Shown: positions 1-7,183 of the stretch, one piece after another
How the letters are laid out: every line of letters starts with the position of its first letter
Position numbering within the stretch: the stretch's first letter is position 1
Assembly: GCA_900316055.1 (NCBI GenBank)
Contig: ONBK01000016.1
Span: forward strand, 1 to 64,000
Length of the DNA: 64,000 nucleotides
Reading direction: 5' to 3'
Source of the DNA: an uncultured Bacteroidales bacterium
GTDB taxonomy: Bacteria > Bacteroidota > Bacteroidia > Bacteroidales > P3
Translations under genes and position numbers: made by a program
The notes under the pieces: generated by a model
Databases searched by the model: none
What the model was told of the DNA's origin: nothing
The model's input: the letters and a program-made list of their open reading frames with translations, nothing else

Positions 1-1
1 C

Positions 2-262
2 CTCGAAGGCAGCGTCGTCGTCAACGAGGTGAAGAACGGCAAGGGTGACTACGGCTACAACGCCCGCGCCGAGAAATACGAGAACCTCTTCAAGAGCGGC
101 GTCATCGACCCCGCCAAGGTGACCCGTGTGGCCCTGGAGAACGCCGCCAGCATCGCCGGAATGCTGCTGACCACCGAGTGCGTCCTCTGCGACATCAAGG
201 AACCCGAACCCCCGATGCCCGCCGGCAATCCCGGCATGGGCGGAATGGGCGGCATGTACTAA
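2..262 (+). CDS. groL: Chaperonin GroEL, C-terminal end (5' end outside window)
   Basis: The reading frame is open from the first bases of the window and encodes the last 86 residues of the 60-kDa chaperonin, which folds proteins in an ATP-driven double-ring with GroES. Recognisable family segments are AEKYENLF, the DPAKVTR / [16 protein letters not shown] block of the C-terminal equatorial domain, and the Gly-Met-rich flexible tail ending GMGGMGGMY. The start and the apical domain lie upstream of the window. A good intrinsic terminator follows at 317-344, so the operon ends here. Two further, damaged copies of this same 3' end occur downstream (5470-6222 and 7184-7390). The intact copy differs from both by synonymous changes, for example in the GMLLT codons. 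Confidence 0.97.
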   Translation, partial: LEGSVVVNEVKNGKGDYGYNARAEKYENLFKSGVIDPAKVTRVALENAASIAGMLLTTECVLCDIKEPEPPMPAGNPGMGGMGGMY

Positions 263-316
263 GCCGCCGCGTGCTCGCGAAGAGCAATTTAGCCACGCAG
301 GTTATTCTGCAACATC

Positions 317-344
317 AAAGGGTGTCCAATCGGGCACCCTTTTG
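317..344 (+). terminator. Intrinsic terminator of groL
   Basis: AAAGGGTG pairs perfectly with CACCCTTT, extended by three more pairs including one G-T, around an AATC loop and followed by T residues. Confidence 0.8.
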
Positions 345-498
345 CTATCATAAAATTATTTTATAGAAACGTTTTTTACAACAAATGCCATGCTTTTATA
401 CTCAAATTGTATTTAATTCCTATTGAATTTGAATTTTTAAATTCTTTTAATATTCAAACTCTTACATATAAATCAGCAATTATTTTTGTAAAAAAAAA

Positions 499-528
499 TT
501 TCCATATTGGAAAATAATCGTATCTTTG
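499..528 (+). promoter_or_regulatory. Bacteroidota promoter, weak -33
   Basis: TATCTTTG at 521-528 is a perfect -7 element. The best -33 match is TTTC at 499-502, 18 bases upstream. No protein gene follows on this strand before the terminator at 564-596. The stretch 263-599 otherwise holds only the groL terminator and this small transcription unit. Confidence 0.5.
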
Positions 529-533
529 CAGCC

Positions 534-596
534 GAGTTCATCCCTCATTAGGGAAGGAAATCGAAGGACGCTTGACCATGAAGTCATGCGTCTTTT
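534..596 (+). ncRNA. Candidate small RNA (promoter to terminator, no ORF)
   Basis: A perfect -7 box ends at 528, so a transcript should start near 534. It would contain a hairpin (TCCCT, loop CATT, AGGGA, 541-554) and end at a terminator-like stem (about 564-596, GACGC pairing with GCGTC, then TTTT). The product would be about 60 nt with no convincing reading frame. It may instead be the remains of a lost gene cassette. Inferred from sequence signals only. Confidence 0.3.
564..596 (+). terminator. Terminator-like hairpin
   Basis: GACGC (567-571) pairs with GCGTC (588-592), with inner TGA/TCA pairs and outer A-T and G-T pairs, followed by TTTT. It lies against the 3' end of the convergent gene at 600-1109. 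Confidence 0.5.
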
Positions 597-599
597 GCT

Positions 600-1109
600 T
601 TATGCAAGGTAGGAAAGCCGACGCTTGTATTTCTTCATCATCTTGTCTCTGGCTGCGTCCCTGCCTTCAAGATAATAGGCTGTCAGCAAGTAATACTCTG
701 TTCCGTTGCGCAAAGGTTCAAGAACAATCACATAGTTCTCGTCGCGGTCATAGATGTATGTTCGAATGCCAATTCGCGGTTCGTCGACAGAGAAGACAAA
801 CATATTGTCCGGTTTCTTTTCTTCCACATGATGCCTTATCCAATGCAGCCGCATTGACCTCGCCATCTCAAATTCCCTGTGCTGTGTAGTTTTGTCTGTA
901 ATACAGGTAGTCAAGTGGCGAAACAGACGCTCCATGGAATCTTCCCCATCGGCAGTGGTCGGCTTGATTTGCTTTAAGTGAAATTTGAAATTAGCGTTAT
1001 CAACAATATCACGACGAAACACACCCTTCAGGGATTCTGTTCGCTGATGTTCGTTTAAAGATGCAAGTTCAAGCAGCGCGTTATATTTCTTAAGCAGATT
1101 GGTAGGCAT
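600..1109 (-). CDS. Unknown protein encoded with a DUF3800 protein; possible BECR-like nuclease fold
   Basis: A 169-residue soluble protein with no signal peptide or membrane segment. It is the second gene of a two-gene unit; its ATG lies two bases after the stop codon of the DUF3800 gene, which implies cotranscription. The N-terminal half contains RDI.DN..F, MERLF.HLT and RSMRLHWI. The C-terminal half has the run YIYDRDENYVIVLEP, then YYLLTAYYLEG, then a very basic KKYKRR end. The aromatic beta-strand pattern with a basic tail resembles small RelE/EndoU-type (BECR) nuclease toxins. I cannot point to catalytic residues with confidence, so this is a weak suggestion. The pair could be a defence or toxin-antitoxin unit, given its place in an accessory island. 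Function unknown. Confidence 0.8.
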   Translation of the reverse strand: MPTNLLKKYNALLELASLNEHQRTESLKGVFRRDIVDNANFKFHLKQIKPTTADGEDSMERLFRHLTTCITDKTTQHREFEMARSMRLHWIRHHVEEKKPDNMFVFSVDEPRIGIRTYIYDRDENYVIVLEPLRNGTEYYLLTAYYLEGRDAARDKMMKKYKRRLSYLA

Positions 1110-1111
1110 GG

Positions 1112-1786
1112 TTATCGCAGTTCAATGAAGAAAAGGTTGAGTTTCTCGGAATAGTTGGTTTTCCCGAGGTCAATTAGTCCAGCATGTTTCTTTATACGGT
1201 CGATTATCTGCACCTTTGCCATGTTCTTTCGTTCCGTATCGTTTGCATTATACGATATTGCGCCCATAATGAAGTCGGCAAGTTGCATCAGCACACTTTC
1301 TTCCGACCGAATGTTCTGGATAATACGGAATAGTTGAGAATTATACTTATTGTTGAGAATTTCCCGTAGTTTCCGAACCTTGTATGCACTCAACGTGTCC
1401 TTGATGTCCAGATACACATTGTATGAATACATGCTGCTTATGCGGTAATTGATAAGCTGATAATACATCTTATAGTAGAAGTCATCGTATGTATCACTCT
1501 CATCACATTTTATCTTTGACTTTTCAACACCAACCGCACGAAAACACATATCCGTTGCAAAGAAGTAATCCGTAAGTTCAAGATAGAATTTGAGTTTTGA
1601 CTTGGACACCGTTGACCATTTTATTTCACGGTTGAAATTGTATCGCAGCTTCATCTCCTTAATCTGTTGGCTATGAATCTTGACCTGCGGATACGCACAA
1701 CTCACCGACCCCAAAAACATATAGGGCTTATGGTCGTGTTCCAAATGGCAACTCTCATCGCAGTATATATTGAACGTCTTGCTCAT
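1112..1786 (-). CDS. DUF3800 domain protein
   Basis: A 224-residue protein starting with IYCDESC, the acidic DES strand that opens the DUF3800 family. Later family features are YLDIKD in the middle and QLADFIMGAIS near residue 175, where the Asp would complete an acidic site. DUF3800 is predicted to adopt an RNase H-like fold, but its substrate is not established. Length is normal for the family. It is the first gene of a two-gene unit with the unknown 169-residue protein downstream. A CAAAGATA element (complement of TATCTTTG) at 1807-1814 is the likely -7 box. Codon use is more AT-rich than in the housekeeping genes of the window, as elsewhere in this island, which suggests transfer. Confidence 0.85.
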   Translation of the reverse strand: MSKTFNIYCDESCHLEHDHKPYMFLGSVSCAYPQVKIHSQQIKEMKLRYNFNREIKWSTVSKSKLKFYLELTDYFFATDMCFRAVGVEKSKIKCDESDTYDDFYYKMYYQLINYRISSMYSYNVYLDIKDTLSAYKVRKLREILNNKYNSQLFRIIQNIRSEESVLMQLADFIMGAISYNANDTERKNMAKVQIIDRIKKHAGLIDLGKTNYSEKLNLFFIELR

Positions 1787-1844
1787 AAACAGCTATTTTA
1801 GAATTGCAAAGATACGACAAAATAATGACATGTAGAAAATTAAT

Positions 1845-1875
1845 TTTGCCGGATGGGAAAAATGTCGTATTTAAG
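1845..1875 (+). promoter_or_regulatory. Degenerate Bacteroidota promoter
   Basis: TTTG at 1845-1848, 19 bases, then TATTTAAG at 1868-1875, where the consensus has TAnnTTTG. The -7 element has lost its TTTG core, so this promoter is probably weak or dead. It leads into the 78-nt leader repeat. Confidence 0.45.
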
Positions 1876-1952
1876 CAGTCACAAACGGAGAGAAATCCGA
1901 TTGTCGAAAGAAAACACATTATTGCTTTATCCTAATATGTGAACTTCGACAC
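1875..1952 (+). ncRNA. 78-nt leader repeat, copy 1 (no gene attached)
   Basis: This segment aligns without gaps to 2995-3072, with 67 of 78 bases identical by my count. It can form ACAAACGG/CCGATTGT (1881-1904) and TATGTG/CACATA around an AACTTCGA loop near its end. No ORF follows before the terminator at 1992-2022, so it is either a roughly 140-nt RNA gene or a leader whose gene was lost. The damaged -7 box favours the second reading. Confidence 0.35.
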
Positions 1953-1991
1953 ATAAGTTATAGACCATACTGCTGTCATCCACAAAAACGA

Positions 1992-2022
1992 GGGAGCATC
2001 CGATTGGGTGCTCCCTTTTTTT
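1992..2022 (+). terminator. Intrinsic terminator, repeated at 7456
   Basis: GGGAGCATCC pairs with the GGTGCTCCC side and is followed by T7. The next 18 bases (ATGCCTTCTTTGTGGGTT) recur after the terminator at 7456-7489, so hairpin and flank are one repeated unit. Confidence 0.8.
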
Positions 2023-2072
2023 ATGCCTTCTTTGTGGGTTCTTTCTGGCTTCATTTGTTCCTTTATTTATAA

Positions 2073-2909
2073 TTATTGAAAATTCATTAATTCTTTTGGT
2101 TCGTCATGTTCTCTTTTGAATGTTTCCGTCGTTTCCTTCATATAAACAAACCTTTTTTTTTCAAAATCATATATTGGGAAAGGGAAAGTCTCATATTTCA
2201 TAAGGGGGCGTCCGTAATAATAGATTGTATTGTCCGTCTTTGATTTAAAACCAATTGGCAACACTCTCATATAGGGATATATCTTAACCATTTGAGGGTA
2301 ACCTCCGATTGTAGAAATCTCTTTGGATTCAATTTTGTCCATCAAAACATCAAGAGGTTGCATATCAATCGTATTATTACCACCTTCCTTTTTCTCTTCT
2401 TGTAAAAGTCTAATTAATTCGCTTTTTGATTTTTTTACAATGTCTTCATCTCCAATAAATGCAATTCTTGATCCTAGCATTGTCCTTGCTCTATTTGCGA
2501 CCATTTTATGAGCCTTTTTGCTGTATTCAATTTGGAATATCCTAGAATCTTTTTGTCTCCACGAATAGCCTGCAATTATCATTGAAAAACCAGGACTTTC
2601 AAATTGCTTCTCTTTTTCTTGCGATAAACAAACATTTACAACATCCTCAACAAGACCTACTATTTCCAAAAAATCTTTTGCTCTGTCTCTAATTGGACCA
2701 TTGATCTCCAATGCACGTACAATATGTTCCACTATAGGGAACGAGTATACTGTCGCACCTGCACATGCAATTGCACAATCCCCCCGCATCATCGGGAAAA
2801 TCTTAGGCGCAGAATAGAATCTTTGTCCTCCACTAAAGCAGCTATCTGCAATAAGGCATATTTCTTGTGTTTGGTGTAGTTTTCTCACCCAACCAATACA
2901 TAAAGTCAT
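2073..2909 (-). CDS. Proteasome-like Ntn-hydrolase of unknown role
   Basis: A 278-residue protein beginning MTLCIGWV. Removal of Met would expose Thr as residue 1. An Asp sits in LIADSC about 20 residues later, and a Lys follows in APKIF around residue 35. This Thr1-Asp-Lys spacing and the strand pattern match the catalytic T1/D17/K33 set of 20S proteasome and HslV beta subunits (N-terminal nucleophile fold). The later GCAIACAGATVY-like strand (DCAIACAGAT) also fits the fold. The C-terminal 120 residues, with many charged and aromatic residues, are not explained by a bare beta subunit. No unfoldase gene is adjacent, so it is unlikely to be a standard proteasome. A perfect promoter lies at 2928-2958. 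The gene is AT-rich, lies in the accessory island and is transcribed away from a secreted trypsin-like protease. Confidence 0.6.
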   Translation of the reverse strand: MTLCIGWVRKLHQTQEICLIADSCFSGGQRFYSAPKIFPMMRGDCAIACAGATVYSFPIVEHIVRALEINGPIRDRAKDFLEIVGLVEDVVNVCLSQEKEKQFESPGFSMIIAGYSWRQKDSRIFQIEYSKKAHKMVANRARTMLGSRIAFIGDEDIVKKSKSELIRLLQEEKKEGGNNTIDMQPLDVLMDKIESKEISTIGGYPQMVKIYPYMRVLPIGFKSKTDNTIYYYGRPLMKYETFPFPIYDFEKKRFVYMKETTETFKREHDEPKELMNFQ

Positions 2910-2927
2910 ATTCTATCGTTTTTTTTG

Positions 2928-2958
2928 CAAAGATACGTCTTTTTACTTGTTTGGCAAA
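2928..2958 (-). promoter_or_regulatory. Promoter of the Ntn-hydrolase gene
   Basis: Read on the minus strand, TTTG (2958-2955), 19 bases, then TATCTTTG (2935-2928). It is a perfect consensus match directly before the ATG. Confidence 0.8.
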
Positions 2959-2964
2959 ATAAAT

Positions 2965-2995
2965 TTTATCATGTCAAGAAAAGTTTGTATTTTTG
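2965..2995 (+). promoter_or_regulatory. Promoter of the secreted protease gene
   Basis: TATTTTTG at 2988-2995 is a good -7 element. The -33 is weak (TTTA at 2965-2968, about 19 bases away). It lies back to back with the Ntn-hydrolase promoter. Confidence 0.55.
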
Positions 2996-3072
2996 CAGTC
3001 GCAAACGGGGAGAAATCCGTTTGCCGAAAGAAAGCGCATTTTCGCCTTATCCTCAGATGTGAACTTCGACAC
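2995..3072 (+). promoter_or_regulatory. 78-nt structured leader, copy 2, upstream of protease
   Basis: Gap-free match to 1875-1952. It forms a perfect 8-bp stem GCAAACGG/CCGTTTGC (3001-3024), where copy 1 has A-T at the closing pair instead of G-C. A second short stem GCG/CGC (3034-3045) shows a G-C to A-T exchange against copy 1. These compensatory changes argue for a conserved RNA structure in the 5' UTR of the protease gene. The rest of the leader (3073-3286) holds nothing else that I recognise. Confidence 0.45.
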
Positions 3073-3286
3073 TTCACAGAAAGTAATGCAAAGGGTATTG
3101 TGAATGATAATGCTCCTATTGGGTTATATTCGTAAACAGAATATTATCTCATGTGGGGCTATTCAGGACATCAATCATTTTGCATTACAGGGAGTCGAAG
3201 CCCTACATCTGAAAGGAGAGACATAATGGATGGCTCCACTTTCTTCCGTTATAACAATTTCATCGAGCCGTGGTATAAAAAGAGAC

Positions 3287-4924
3287 ATGAGAAAGTTGTC
3301 GTTATTATTTGCAGTACTGTGCATGTATGCACATACAACATTCGCCCAATATCCAAGCGTTGGTAGTCAAAACAACAATGCCAGAGTGTCAAAAATCGAG
3401 CTCACTGAACAATATATAATTGTCCACCTGTTGGTTCCATCATCAACAAACAAGAAAGCAACATATCGAGTGAGTTCAGGAACGATAGTTATACCTGATT
3501 CACCTGAAATCATTGACGCAGTTAACAGAACTTTTGACGAACCCTTTTATTTGGACGAAGGTGATCTATTGGAAATGGTAAAGACGTTATCTATAAATGC
3601 AAACAATCCTTATTTTACCCGAGACATTGTAAATGCGTCCAAAAAACTCATCAATAATAGCAACAATATGAGGAAGGCGTATCAAAAGGCAGGTCTACTT
3701 ATTGTAAATGCTGGGAGAGAAGAACTAGATACAGAATACAAATTATATAGCAAAGAATCTACAATGTGGCATTTTACCATGTATTTTAACAGAAAATCAA
3801 TCCCCGCAGGTTGTTCTAAATTTTCAATTAAAGAAATACGTTCAAGTAGTTTTAATCCAAAGAGATGGGACAATATTTCATTCGAGATACCGTGCCCGTA
3901 TCATACAAAAGAATACTCCAACACATCAGAATCTGCTATCGAAAGAACTATTGACAACGAAAATGATGGAATTGTCGGTATTTATGAAGACGCCTCCGAT
4001 GGTGAAAACAAGGTTGGCGTCGTCAAATATGGTACATCATACAGAATACTATATATTTCAGGCAGTAGTAATCGTTGTTGGCAAACTGGACATGTGAAAG
4101 CCGATTTGCGTCCAACAGCAACAGTAGGCTTATACAAGGGTAAATGGTATATGCCCGACTTCTCGGAGAACAACAGCTGCTTGGTTACATTTGATGGCTT
4201 GAAGATGGATATTATTGTTGATGACCAAAGAATGATGTTTGTTAAGATGTATCCAACAAAGGATAATTCTACTGCTTCAACAAATACTGCAGAAAAATGG
4301 TCGGGCACAGGATGGGCAATAGGCACCGGGTACATTGCTACGAATTATCATGTGGTAGATGGAGCTCGCACAATTGACATAAAAGGGGTTGGCGGTGACT
4401 TAAGCTGTGGATACACTGCCGAAGTCGTGGCAACTGATAAAACTAACGATATAGCTGTATTGAAAATAGTAGATTCTCACTTCAAAGGTTTTGGTACAAT
4501 TCCATATGCGATTTCATGCCGTATTGCAGACAAAGGTGAGGGTATCTTTGTTTTGGGCTACCCAATGACACAAGTGTTGGGTAATGAGATAAAGTATACC
4601 GCTGGGGAAATCAACTCACGTACAGGATTTCAGGGCGATGTTGCTACCTATCAAATATCCGCACCTGTGACTCATGGCAATAGCGGAGGCCCAATGTTTG
4701 ATAATAGGGGTAATGTGATCGGCATTGTCAATAGTGGAATAACCGACAAAGAGATAGCCGAGAACGTTGGCTATGCCATTAAGGTCTCTTATCTAAAGAT
4801 ATTGATTGAAAGTGCAGGACTCAACATAACATTGCCACAAAACAACACTGTAGCAAACCTGTCTAAACAGGAAAAGATTAAGAAGGTGGAGAAGTTTGTG
4901 TATTACATTGAATGTAGCAAATAG
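3287..4924 (+). CDS. Secreted trypsin-like serine protease (S1C type)
   Basis: A 545-residue protein. I start it at the ATG at 3287 because MRKLSLLFAVLCMYAHTTFAQ is a clear signal peptide; the upstream in-frame ATG at 3230 would add 19 residues that hide it. About 330 residues of unassigned extracytoplasmic sequence are followed by a trypsin-like domain with His355 in NYHVV, Asp388 in TNDIAVLKI and Ser466 in HGNSGGP, an intact catalytic triad of the DegP/HtrA type. No PDZ domain is visible. It would act in the periplasm or at the surface. The gene is AT-rich and stands alone between the structured leader upstream and a convergent small gene downstream. It is divergent from the Ntn-hydrolase gene; a functional link is only a guess. 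Confidence 0.85.
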   Translation: MRKLSLLFAVLCMYAHTTFAQYPSVGSQNNNARVSKIELTEQYIIVHLLVPSSTNKKATYRVSSGTIVIPDSPEIIDAVNRTFDEPFYLDEGDLLEMVKTLSINANNPYFTRDIVNASKKLINNSNNMRKAYQKAGLLIVNAGREELDTEYKLYSKESTMWHFTMYFNRKSIPAGCSKFSIKEIRSSSFNPKRWDNISFEIPCPYHTKEYSNTSESAIERTIDNENDGIVGIYEDASDGENKVGVVKYGTSYRILYISGSSNRCWQTGHVKADLRPTATVGLYKGKWYMPDFSENNSCLVTFDGLKMDIIVDDQRMMFVKMYPTKDNSTASTNTAEKWSGTGWAIGTGYIATNYHVVDGARTIDIKGVGGDLSCGYTAEVVATDKTNDIAVLKIVDSHFKGFGTIPYAISCRIADKGEGIFVLGYPMTQVLGNEIKYTAGEINSRTGFQGDVATYQISAPVTHGNSGGPMFDNRGNVIGIVNSGITDKEIAENVGYAIKVSYLKILIESAGLNITLPQNNTVANLSKQEKIKKVEKFVYYIECSK

Positions 4925-4932
4925 TCCTCTAA

Positions 4933-5271
4933 TTAGAACGACCACTCCCTTATCATATCGTCCACATCCTTACCACCAGAGATGAAATGCTTCATACATT
5001 TCATCTCGTATTCTTGCCTTTTTTGCATGTGCAGTTTTAACTCTAACAGATCTTGGGAAATAGAGTACCCACCTCTTTGACTTATCCTGTTGTAGATATT
5101 TCTTATCTGCTCATTTTCGTAGTTAATCCCTTGAATACACGCATTATATTGATTTCTGTTGTACTCATAGGAAATACTATCCACTGCCAGCTTCTGCAAT
5201 GGATTTCCTTTACTTGCTCTTTTTGCACATTCTAGCATTGCCTCGAATGTCAGTTCATTTAAATTGTACAT
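4933..5271 (-). CDS. Unknown small protein
   Basis: A 112-residue, mostly helical, charged protein with no signal peptide and no family that I recognise. Segments such as AMLECAKRASKG, NEQIRNIYNRIS and KLHMQKRQEYEMKCMKH suggest a helical bundle. It has its own likely -7 element (CAAAGATA on the plus strand, 5295-5302) just upstream of the ATG, and its 3' end nearly touches the convergent protease gene. Base composition matches the other island cassettes. Confidence 0.65.
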   Translation of the reverse strand: MYNLNELTFEAMLECAKRASKGNPLQKLAVDSISYEYNRNQYNACIQGINYENEQIRNIYNRISQRGGYSISQDLLELKLHMQKRQEYEMKCMKHFISGGKDVDDMIREWSF

Positions 5272-5469
5272 AACCTATATTATTAAAATTTCGGCAAAGA
5301 TACGACAAAATTTTCACATATACTACACATAAATAATAATTATCATCAATACATTGCCGAACCATCGCCGAAGGGTCGAGCTTGGATCATAGGCGGCACA
5401 TAGGAGGCAGGCAGTAATTGAGCAAAGTTTGATTAAAAGGGGAGTAAAACCTAAAGACCACTTTCCTGC

Positions 5470-6222
5470 TTCGGCGACCGCCGCAAAGAGATGCTCGAAG
5501 ACATCGCTATCCTCACCGGTGGCACCGTCATCAGCGAGGAGAAGGGCTACAAGCTCGAGGATGCCGACCTCAGCATGCTCGGCCAGAGCGAGAAGATCAG
5601 CATCGACAAGGACAACACCACCATCGTCAGCGGCAAGGGCAATAGCGACGCCATCAAGGCCCGCGTGGGTCAGATCAAAGCCCAGATCGAGAAGACCACC
5701 AGCGACTACGACCGCGAGAAACTCCAGGAGCGTCTGGCCAAGCTGGCCGGCGGCGTGGCAGTCATCTATGTCGGCGCAGCCTCCGAGGTGGAGATGAAAG
5801 AGAAGAAAGACCGCTTCGACGATGCCCTGCACGCCACCCGCGCAGCCGTCGAAGAGGGCATCATCCCCGGTGGCGGCACCGCTCTTATCCGCGCCGCCCA
5901 GAAGCTCGAGGCCGTCAAGCCCGAGAACGAGGACGAGAAGCTCGGCATCGAGATCATCCGTCGCGCCGTCGAGGAGCCTCTGCGCATGATTGTCGAGAAC
6001 GCCGGCCTCGAAGGCAGCGTCCCCGCGCCGAGAAATACGAGAACCTCTTCAAGAGCGGTGTCATCGACCCCGCCAAGGTGACCCGTGTGGCCTTGGAGAA
6101 CGCCGCCTCTATCGCCGGCATGCTCCTCACCACCGAGTGCGTCCTCTGCGACATCAAGGAGCCCGAACCCCCGATGCCCGCCGGCAATCCCGGCATGGGC
6201 GGCATGGGCGGAATGTACTAAC
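5470..6222 (+). pseudogene. Truncated and frameshifted groL 3' fragment
   Basis: Homology to GroEL begins abruptly at [15 protein letters not shown], near residue 280 of the usual protein, with no start codon or promoter at the junction. It continues in frame through [17 protein letters not shown] to NAGLEGSV. There a 46-bp deletion relative to the intact groL (2-262) shifts the frame; the remainder, from [10 protein letters not shown] to GMGGMGGMY and the stop at 6220-6222, reads on in another frame. The fragment also carries part of the groL 3' UTR (shared CGCGTGCTCGCG and AGAGCAAT). Synonymous differences from the intact tail show it is not a fresh duplication. It is probably a relic of recombination at the groL 3' end. 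Confidence 0.9.
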
Positions 6223-6250
6223 CGCGTGCTCGCGGAGAGCAATAAAAACG

Positions 6251-6284
6251 AAGCCTCGGTTGGCAATGCCAGCCGAGGCTTTAT
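6251..6284 (+). terminator. Intrinsic terminator after groL fragment
   Basis: AAGCCTCGG pairs perfectly with CCGAGGCTT, extended inward by TTGGC/CCAG-type pairing, then TTTATC. It replaces the terminator used by the intact groL. Confidence 0.75.
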
Positions 6285-6324
6285 CTATAACCATTTTCGT
6301 GAGGTCGCGAAAAAGGTATTACAA

Positions 6325-6744
6325 CTATTTTCTGGTATTTTCAGCCAGCCACATGTCAACCTTCTCTTTGACGGCGGCAACAATTTCCTTGGCCTTCGGG
6401 TAGAGTTCGGCGGTGGATACCTCGTCATGGTTAAACAGGTCTTCATAGTCACCCGTGAGCCGTTCGTTGAACAGCTGGCTATAGTTTCTGCCAAAATAAG
6501 CAGGGAATATGCCGGGGCGAATGAAATGCAAACCGAACATTTGAATTACGCCCTCGTGCGATTTAGTAGTAATACCATTAGCAACCAACAGTGCACTCAC
6601 AGCATAGTAGCAAGCATAGTACATACGGTTGGCGGCGTTGTTATAGTATTTGAGGGCGAAAAGATTCTCTATTTCGCCAAGTGTCTTTTCGGCGCATTCC
6701 ATCCGGTAGCGCACGATATCAACTCTTTCCTGATCTGTAAGCAT
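6325..6744 (-). CDS. HEPN domain protein, putative toxin of MntA/HepT-type pair
   Basis: A 139-residue protein with the HEPN signature of COG1895/COG2250: YNNAANRMYYACYYAVSALL, then KSHEGVIQMFG, then ERLTGDYEDLF. In characterised pairs the HEPN protein is a ribonuclease or inhibitor that the partner nucleotidyltransferase silences by adenylylation. I do not see a textbook R-x4-6-H motif, so catalytic activity is uncertain. The gene starts two bases after the stop of the nucleotidyltransferase gene, so the two are cotranscribed from the promoter at 7076-7106. The pair sits between groL fragments 2 and 3. Confidence 0.88.
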   Translation of the reverse strand: MLTDQERVDIVRYRMECAEKTLGEIENLFALKYYNNAANRMYYACYYAVSALLVANGITTKSHEGVIQMFGLHFIRPGIFPAYFGRNYSQLFNERLTGDYEDLFNHDEVSTAELYPKAKEIVAAVKEKVDMWLAENTRK

Positions 6745-6746
6745 GG

Positions 6747-7055
6747 CTATAGTCTAATTCTATCTGTTTCCACATTATCACGAAACGGTGTCATGCGCGA
6801 CTCCCATTGCGCTTTGGAAATAATGAATGGATTGATCAGCACACCTTTTTCCAACTCTATGGGATAAGTGATGTCGTATATTTTATCCTTGTCATCGAGG
6901 TCAACTTTTGGTTTGTTGAAAAGCACCAGCAGGTCGATGTCCGAGTCGGGACGTGCGTCGCCTCGGGCCTCGCTACCGTAAAGCCACACCTCAATATCGA
7001 GTGGCAGTTCAGCAAGACCTTTTTTGATGGCTTCTGTGATGGCTGGACGTTTCAT
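6747..7055 (-). CDS. Minimal nucleotidyltransferase (MNT), antitoxin of the HEPN pair
   Basis: A 102-residue MNT-fold protein with the signature GSEARGDARPDSDIDLLV (GSxARG then SDID), where the two Asp residues bind metal. I start at MKRPAITEAI (7055) rather than the in-frame GTG at 7100, because a perfect promoter occupies 7076-7106 and transcription would begin downstream of that GTG. Known homologues (MntA) transfer AMP to a partner HEPN toxin. The HEPN gene follows after two bases. Confidence 0.9.
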   Translation of the reverse strand: MKRPAITEAIKKGLAELPLDIEVWLYGSEARGDARPDSDIDLLVLFNKPKVDLDDKDKIYDITYPIELEKGVLINPFIISKAQWESRMTPFRDNVETDRIRL

Positions 7056-7075
7056 AATGTCATTTTTTCGATTTG

Positions 7076-7106
7076 CAAAAATACACAATCTTTTCGACAC
7101 TGCAAA
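7076..7106 (-). promoter_or_regulatory. Promoter of the MNT-HEPN operon
   Basis: On the minus strand, TTTG (7106-7103), 19 bases, TATTTTTG (7083-7076). The element fixes the start codon of the first gene at 7055. Confidence 0.8.
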
Positions 7107-7112
7107 ATAAAT

Positions 7113-7143
7113 TTTGTGGAATGGGAAAATTGATGTACTTTTG
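7113..7143 (+). promoter_or_regulatory. Promoter before groL-derived mini-ORF
   Basis: TTTG (7113-7116), 19 bases, TACTTTTG (7136-7143). It is back to back with the MNT-HEPN promoter. The transcript would begin with a leader that can form CGGTTTTGAG/CTCAAACCG, ending in CCGAAAG as in the 78-nt leader. Confidence 0.75.
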
Positions 7144-7183
7144 CAGTCGGTTTTGAGGATGAAAACTCAAACCGAAAGTTATT

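Noticed and set aside
5491-6081. Second functional GroEL
   Set aside because: It lacks the first 280 residues and a promoter at the junction, and is frameshifted by a 46-bp deletion.
7055-7100. Upstream GTG start for the nucleotidyltransferase
   Set aside because: A perfect promoter covers 7076-7106, so the transcript would not include that codon.
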